From positions 1-64,000 of the forward strand of contig ARYC01000787.1 in the NCBI GenBank assembly GCA_000711775.1: a DNA stretch of 64,000 bases, given 5' to 3'. This DNA comes from Oxytricha trifallax. Lineage: Eukaryota > Ciliophora > Spirotrichea > Sporadotrichida > Oxytrichidae. How positions within the stretch are numbered: the stretch's first letter is position 1; every line of letters begins with the position of its first letter. The position numbers and the translations under genes were made by a program. Below are positions 59,002-64,000 of the stretch, in pieces. The notes beneath the pieces were generated by a model. That model made no database searches. It was not told the DNA's origin and was given only the letters and a program-made list of their open reading frames with translations.

Positions 59002-60485
59002 AATGGCTTAAGAACTGCATTCTAAGCAAGCAATATCTTTGCTTAAAAATTTATCAAAACCTCATAATAAACTTCATTTCAAAGTGCTATCTTAACATTC
59101 TAAGAATTTGATAAATCTCCCTCATTTCTTTATAAACACTCAACAATCTCTCAATAAGACTAAAAGCAACGGCTATAATGGCTAATAATGGTTTAACTCT
59201 AGCACTAAGTCTCAAGAAAGTAATGAAGCACCTTCAAGTGATTAAACATAAAACCTTAACGATGCTACTAATCCTCCACCGCTGTATGATTTTTAAGCAC
59301 CAAAAGATGACTCTTACAAGAATTTTCAATCTACCAAGGATTTCATAAGGACGTATCTAATTTTATTCCCAAAAGCAGCCTATTGTTTTTATGAACTATC
59401 CTTTATTAGGAGAAATAAGTTTTCATGGAATAGAGAATATAAACTGTTTGGTAGAAGTTTTGAATATGCAGTTTTGGGGCCTTTAATTAGCAGGAAAATT
59501 AGCAATAGTTATACAAATTTTATTCAAACTATTTAATTAAAACTAAAAATTCAGTTGATTATTGAAAAAATTATTTTACTTAGGAATTTATTGCTATTAG
59601 TTTACAAGCAAGACACTGATGAAGTTAAATTGGTAAGGAGTGGAATAGAAAAAATTGTATTAGCTAATGGATTGGAGAAGTTTCTGAACCCTAATTATTG
59701 AGTAAAAATAATTCATGACCCAACATTAGGCATGTTTATGAGTACAGATCAGACCCTCTTTTTGTCACCTTATATTCTTAAATAGGGTGAGATGTAGGAA
59801 TAATAAGTGGCTTTATTACTTTGCCATGAGCTTTCGCATTATTAAGGAATTAAAAATCTTTGAATAGATTAGATATAATGATTAATTATCTCATAATCAT
59901 TAACTATCGATTAGAAATTGTTTGAAAAACACTCAAATTAAATAATAGCTTGATTTACATTAATTTATGATTAAGCAGTACCTCTTAGACCACCAAGTAT
60001 TAAGAATCCTCAAGACAATAATTTACAACTCTTACACAAATACACTTATCTACAGAAAGATTAGGGCAAGATAAGATGAATTTTCCGATCCAGTTTATAA
60101 AGAGTACAGGAAAAAAAACCAAAATTCAGTAATTTATGTGCTTCTATGATGAATTGCTAATTATGACTAAGTTTTATGAGAAAACTTGTGATACTCTGGC
60201 ACTTTAGCTTTGGAAGAAAGCATATCCAGATATTAATCATAATTACTTTATATTGATACTCCATTAGCATACATCTTTAAAAGGAAGATTAAATATAAAA
60301 ATATATAAAATCATGAAGAAGTGATAGAATAAGTATATGGGAGAGTGAAAAATTATACAAACTAAAAACTAAAGAGTAAAAATTCACTCAATAGTTCCCT
60401 AAACTATGATGGACTTTATCATTACAAAAGATAGGAAGTTAATCTCAAGCTAAGTGCTGCAAATATCGAAAGTAAAATTATCTGA
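59002..60485 (+). CDS. M48-family (Oma1-like) zinc metallopeptidase
   Basis: ATG 59002 (MAQELHSKQAISLL), Gln/Asn-rich N-terminus, then the peptidase domain: IEKIVLANGLEKFLNPNY, VKIIHDPTLGMFMSTDQT, and VALLLCHELSHYQ with the HExxH zinc site at 59824-59838. After an IES-like gap (about 59860-59970) come KQYLLDHQVLRILK, FYEKTCDTLALQLWKKAYP with the third ligand Glu and ExxxD, and a C-terminal block ending at TGA 60483-60485. Oma1-type enzymes act in the mitochondrial inner membrane; location here is inferred only. One in-frame TGA stands at 59699-59701 between NPNY and VKII, where relatives often have Trp. Confidence 0.75.
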
Positions 60486-60809
60486 ATATTTAATTAACTT
60501 ATACATAACTGGCTATTTTATATCCTTATCTTTTAAATAAATTTAAGATTCTATTTTGATTGAAAATATTATTTGTTGATAAATAGCAATACAAAAATAA
60601 AGACTTTCACCCTTAAGTCTTTAAGATATATAATCCTTAAACCGATTTAATTTCGTACATATGCTCAATAATACTTAATATTTTAAGGTTGTTTAAATAA
60701 ATTTATTATTTGTGAATTTGGATTGATATCAAAAGAAGTCCCTTTTCTCTTGATAGTGACTTAAAGGCATTGCTATAAAATATAAAATAATCAGATAAAT
60801 CTTACATTC

Positions 60810-63274
60810 GTATTACTTTTCTTTAATCACAAGGCATTCAGTAGTCAGCAATAATCCCGCGAGAGACACAGAGACTTGTAGAACAATTTTAACAACATTA
60901 AAGCTGTCTACTATTCCAGAGTCAACCATGTCAACAATTCTTTCTAGAAGTTAATGTGATAAGTTTGACTATTAAATGAGGAATTTTTGCCTGTTTTGCA
61001 ATAAAATCCTGCAAGCATGCTATTTTAAGCCTCTATTTTATTGATAATATGTCCACAATCTTCACCAGTTTTATTCTGAATTACTAATTTTATTGGCATC
61101 TTTAGCGCTGCAGCCATTACTCTAACTCCTATAAGATAAATATAAGAAAGATAAAGAATAATTTTACCCATTCTCTCGCTTTCTTCGTCCACTAAATGAT
61201 TTATGCCATTCTCTAGCATCTTTGAAGCTTAATACAAAGCCACTCCTCCACCTATAAGCAGCCCACTCATCATAGCAGCTTTCGCAGAATTTAAAGAATC
61301 CACAATTATATCCCTGACTTCTCCTTTTTCAGTTTCTGATCCACCTCCTACTTCGATCTCTGCTATCTTGGAGGCCATGCGCTGATATCTATCTCTCGAA
61401 AATTGCTTTAAATGAGGGCTTTTCTCTTGAGCTGATTTTATTTGAATGTCGTATATGCGATCATCTATAGACTTCTGATCACCGTTCCCTCCTACGATAT
61501 GTGTAGTTAGAAAATAATCAAGTTTTAATTAAAGCTATAAAATGGAATTATAGAAAGTTTATTTATATTATTTTGTTTATTAGAAAAAAGTAATGTCTCT
61601 CTATAAAAGTCCAATAAGAAAATATTTTTGAATAAGCTCTAATAATCTAATAATTAATTCAATAAATTAATTCACATTACTTTATGCCAAACTAATGCTT
61701 CATACACTTTTATTTTAATTTTGACTTTATTTATTATTCCTTATGAAAGCTCAATTGAGTATAAAGTGTATGATAATAATTCGAAAAGATTATATTCATT
61801 TTTAATTTGCAATTTAGTTAATTAAAAACATTTCCAAAAACTATGTATAATATTATATAAAAAATTAATTGACCAAATCTCGTAACATCATCATAGAGGC
61901 ATTTAATGATTTGAGATGCTTCAATGATAAAGAAAATTATTCTCATTAAACATTTCATAAATATTCACTTCCTAACTAATTAACATTTAAAATTACGATT
62001 GTTAATTAGATTCTTCATACTATCAAGAAATTATCTTAATTTATACTAAGTAAAACCATCAACAGCAATTTTATTAGCTGAACCAAAATCTGAAATTTTA
62101 ACATCCTCTAATTTTCTCTCAAATTCATTTTCAATAAAAGTAGCGCCTGTTTGAATAGCAACGTCCATTAAAAGGTCCTTTTGCATGTTTGCCATCCAAG
62201 GCATGTTCACTGCACAACACTAGATTATCCCTTTAGAGTTATTGTACACCATAATGGATAGTGGATCCTCCTGTAAATCTTCAGAAAATAGAATGAAAGA
62301 TCTCTTTGTCGTTTTAAATAAATCAAGGATTGGAGAAATTTCCTTTACATCCTTGATTTTATTTCCTACCACTAAAACTAAAGGAAACTCTAATTCAACA
62401 ACTCTATAACAAGGAATATGTTTTATTATAATATTTGTACCTTTAATCCACTTTCTGTTCAGTGACGAAAGTCTCAGAAACAAAGCCTCTGTCAAAAACT
62501 AATCCATTCACTAAATTAAACTTATTCTTTCCAAAAGGACTTCCATTAAGTTTACATTTCCATTCAGTCCCACTGCGTCCATAGTTTGTGCAATCATTCT
62601 TGCTATTTCTGAATTGTAATTAATAGAAACCATGCACACGTCATAAATTTCTTTTTCAGTAGTCACAGGCAATGAAATTTCTCTTAAAAAATCTAGCACA
62701 AAAACCCTTATCCATGCCTCTCTTAATACCAATAGGATGAGCACCTGCAAATTCAACTGCATGATATCCTTTTCTGAAATTTATACGTGATTTTAATTTA
62801 CTTTAAGAGCTCATTCGCTAAAAGAGTTGAAGTTGTGGTTCCATCACCAGCAAAAGTGTTTGAATTACCTACTATTCTTTTCATCATTCTGGCTCCCATG
62901 TCTTCTTCTCTGATGGGTTCAATAATGGATTTTAAAACTGTAACTCAATCTTTGGTGATACGAGGTTCTCCTCCTTCGTGCTCTAGTGCTACGTTTCTAC
63001 CCTATTTACAAAATAATTAAAATCACTAATTGTAATCATACACCTGGTCCAAGAGTAATACAAACTGTCTTTGAACACCTTTCACAATAGCTTATCTTGC
63101 ATCCATTCCATACTTCATTCTTACTGTTTTATATGATGGTTTGAATTTAATTTCTTTCTTAGGCTCTGTTTAAACTCTATGCAAGCTCTCATTAATTGAT
63201 TAGTAACATCTTGTTTAAGTGTTTACTAAGTTTTGATGATTATACTATACGATTTTCCTAAAAAGTGTTTTCAT
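60810..63274 (-). pseudogene. HSP60: Mitochondrial-type chaperonin HSP60, damaged
   Basis: ATG 63272-63274 starts a basic, presequence-like N-terminus (MKTLFRKIVQYNHQN). GroEL-family motifs follow in order: KYGMDARQAIVKGVQ, ITLGPGGRNV, ITKD.VTVLKSI, AGDGTTTSTLLA (ATP site), AHPIGIKRGMDKG, IARMIAQTMDAVG, VFDRGFVS, MDVAIQTGATF, then after a long AT-rich IES (about 61510-62060) DRIYDIQIKSAQEKS, GGGVALYQ, VMAAALKMPIKLVIQN and AGLLLTTECLV. Defects: TGA for the Gly of TKDGVT (62943-62945) and frame slips near 63090, 62700 and 62450. One short intron or IES at 61129-61167. Either a decaying germline paralog or a real gene with unresolved short IESs. The C-terminal end is not fixed. Confidence 0.8.
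61129..61167 (-). other. Candidate 39-nt intron in the HSP60 gene
   Basis: On the minus strand GTAAAA...CTTATAG splits ERMG from GVRVMAAALK. It is in frame (39 nt) and highly T-rich, so it could be missed as coding; the family has no insertion here. Confidence 0.6.
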
Positions 63275-63378
63275 TTTTGATTTATTATATAAGTCAACAA
63301 TAATCACATCAATAGTTTATAAAAAGAGAAAATCATATTGTTAAGTTGATTTTTATAGAATTTAAATTTGAAATTTAA
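63275..63378. promoter_or_regulatory. Divergent intergenic region
   Basis: About 104 AT-rich bases between the HSP60 start (minus) and the start of the plus-strand gene at 63379. It should hold both upstream regions or a chromosome boundary; no specific motif identified. Confidence 0.4.
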
Positions 63379-64000
63379 ATGTCAAAGCAAACTAGTCAAT
63401 CAAGGAGTAGATAAATATCAAATGAGAAACCTAAAGTCCCTCAACTAAATCTTAGTGTTCTTTAAAATAACTCTAAGCTACCCCCAATCAAAGCATTTAT
63501 TGCTAAATCAGAGAAAAAATAATTTGATACTCACAATTCAAGCGATTTTGAGTCTTCTGACAACAATTCGATATCTAAAGTCATTTTTAATGAGAATCAA
63601 ATGGATTAAAAAAAAGAGTCTTAAGCTAAGAATAAGACTTTGTTGAATAATGATTTTCATAGTCACAGTAGAAATACAATAGATTATGTCTTAACTACTT
63701 GGAGGAGTATAGAATCTAATTTGACTACAACTCAAAGAGATCATGGTACATAATAAAATGAGAAATTCATTTAAAACTAAGTATTAGAACTATCTTAGTA
63801 AATCAATCACTTAATTGAAAATCAACAGAAATAAGAACATATCAAAGAATAAGAGGAGACATTTGGCAAATAGAAAATCATGGAACTAATAAATAAACTT
63901 GAATTGAAACATCTAAAGATATCAGAACAAAACAAGCAAATCTTAAATGATGTAATTAAGATGAATTTTTATAAATTAAGATATTTGCTTTATAAAATTA
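63379..64000 (+). CDS. Gln/Ser/Asn-rich coiled-coil protein, 3' cut by window end
   Basis: ATG 63379 (MSKQTSQSRSRQISNEKPKV) opens 207 codons without TGA, with at least 15 TAA/TAG as Gln, running off the window. The N-terminal third is Ser/Asn-rich and disordered; from about residue 125 a coiled coil begins (VLELSQQINHLIENQQKQEH, later EETFGKQKIMELINKLELKH). This uninterrupted frame is one of the clearest demonstrations of the genetic code used here. No family recognised. Confidence 0.75.

Noticed and set aside
1..64000. Bacterial features: CRISPR arrays, operons, ribosome-binding sites, terminators
   Set aside because: The genetic code, introns, IES/MDS structure and TBEs show a eukaryotic ciliate germline; no such features were seen.

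Overview
The window is germline (micronuclear) DNA of a spirotrich ciliate of the Oxytricha/Sterkiella/Tetmemena type. Evidence: conserved protein-coding stretches read through TAA and TAG as glutamine and end at TGA; genes are cut into blocks (MDSs) by AT-rich spacers (IESs), several with short direct-repeat pointers; and telomere-bearing elements (TBEs) are present, with C4A4 repeats at both ends and the three expected genes (C2H2-zinc-finger/kinase, 22-kDa protein, 42-kDa DDE transposase). Standard-code ORF calling fails here. Coding calls below come from reading frames with TGA as the only stop, so most ends are approximate MDS limits, not exact gene ends.

Layout. 1-659: right end of a TBE, abutting a 0.65-kb inverted-repeat element (661-1306). 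1.5-10.5 kb, all minus strand: a fragment with a CEP104-like stretch, an RNase D/EXD1-like 3'-5' exonuclease, an ankyrin-repeat DHHC-type protein and an ARL2 small GTPase. 11.7-25 kb: two small unknown genes, a coiled-coil/DUSP-domain protein, a Ser/Gln-rich protein, the ribosome-assembly factor TSR1 over about 3.8 kb, and a PG-rich-repeat (STPGR) axonemal-type protein; then a degenerate tRNA-Pro. 26.4-32 kb, plus strand: two unrecognised genes, one interrupted by a 420-bp foldback element. 33.5-36.7 kb, plus strand: an FHA-domain protein, then a Sec1/Munc18 protein.

35.8-54.3 kb is the most unusual part. A segment holding the Sec1 3' half and a complete Lys/Asp/Glu-rich gene occurs three times in tandem, with a full TBE between neighbouring copies. 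The middle copy is a chimera: its left half matches copy 3 and its right half matches copy 1. That is the signature of unequal crossing-over. Copy 1 alone carries a 1.44-kb insert flanked by 14-bp direct repeats that encodes a long Ulp1-like protease ORF. 54.3-57.4 kb: a Ser/Asn-rich protein. 57.4-58.0 kb: a GC-rich retroposon-like island, with a truncated relative at 2.9-3.05 kb. 58.1-64 kb: a coiled-coil protein, an M48 metallopeptidase, a damaged mitochondrial HSP60 gene, and a divergent plus-strand gene running off the end.

Several conserved genes (ARL2, M48 peptidase, HSP60) carry in-frame TGA codons or frameshifts. These may be germline decay, unresolved short IESs or sequence error; the near-identity of the duplicated units over kilobases argues against pervasive sequence error.
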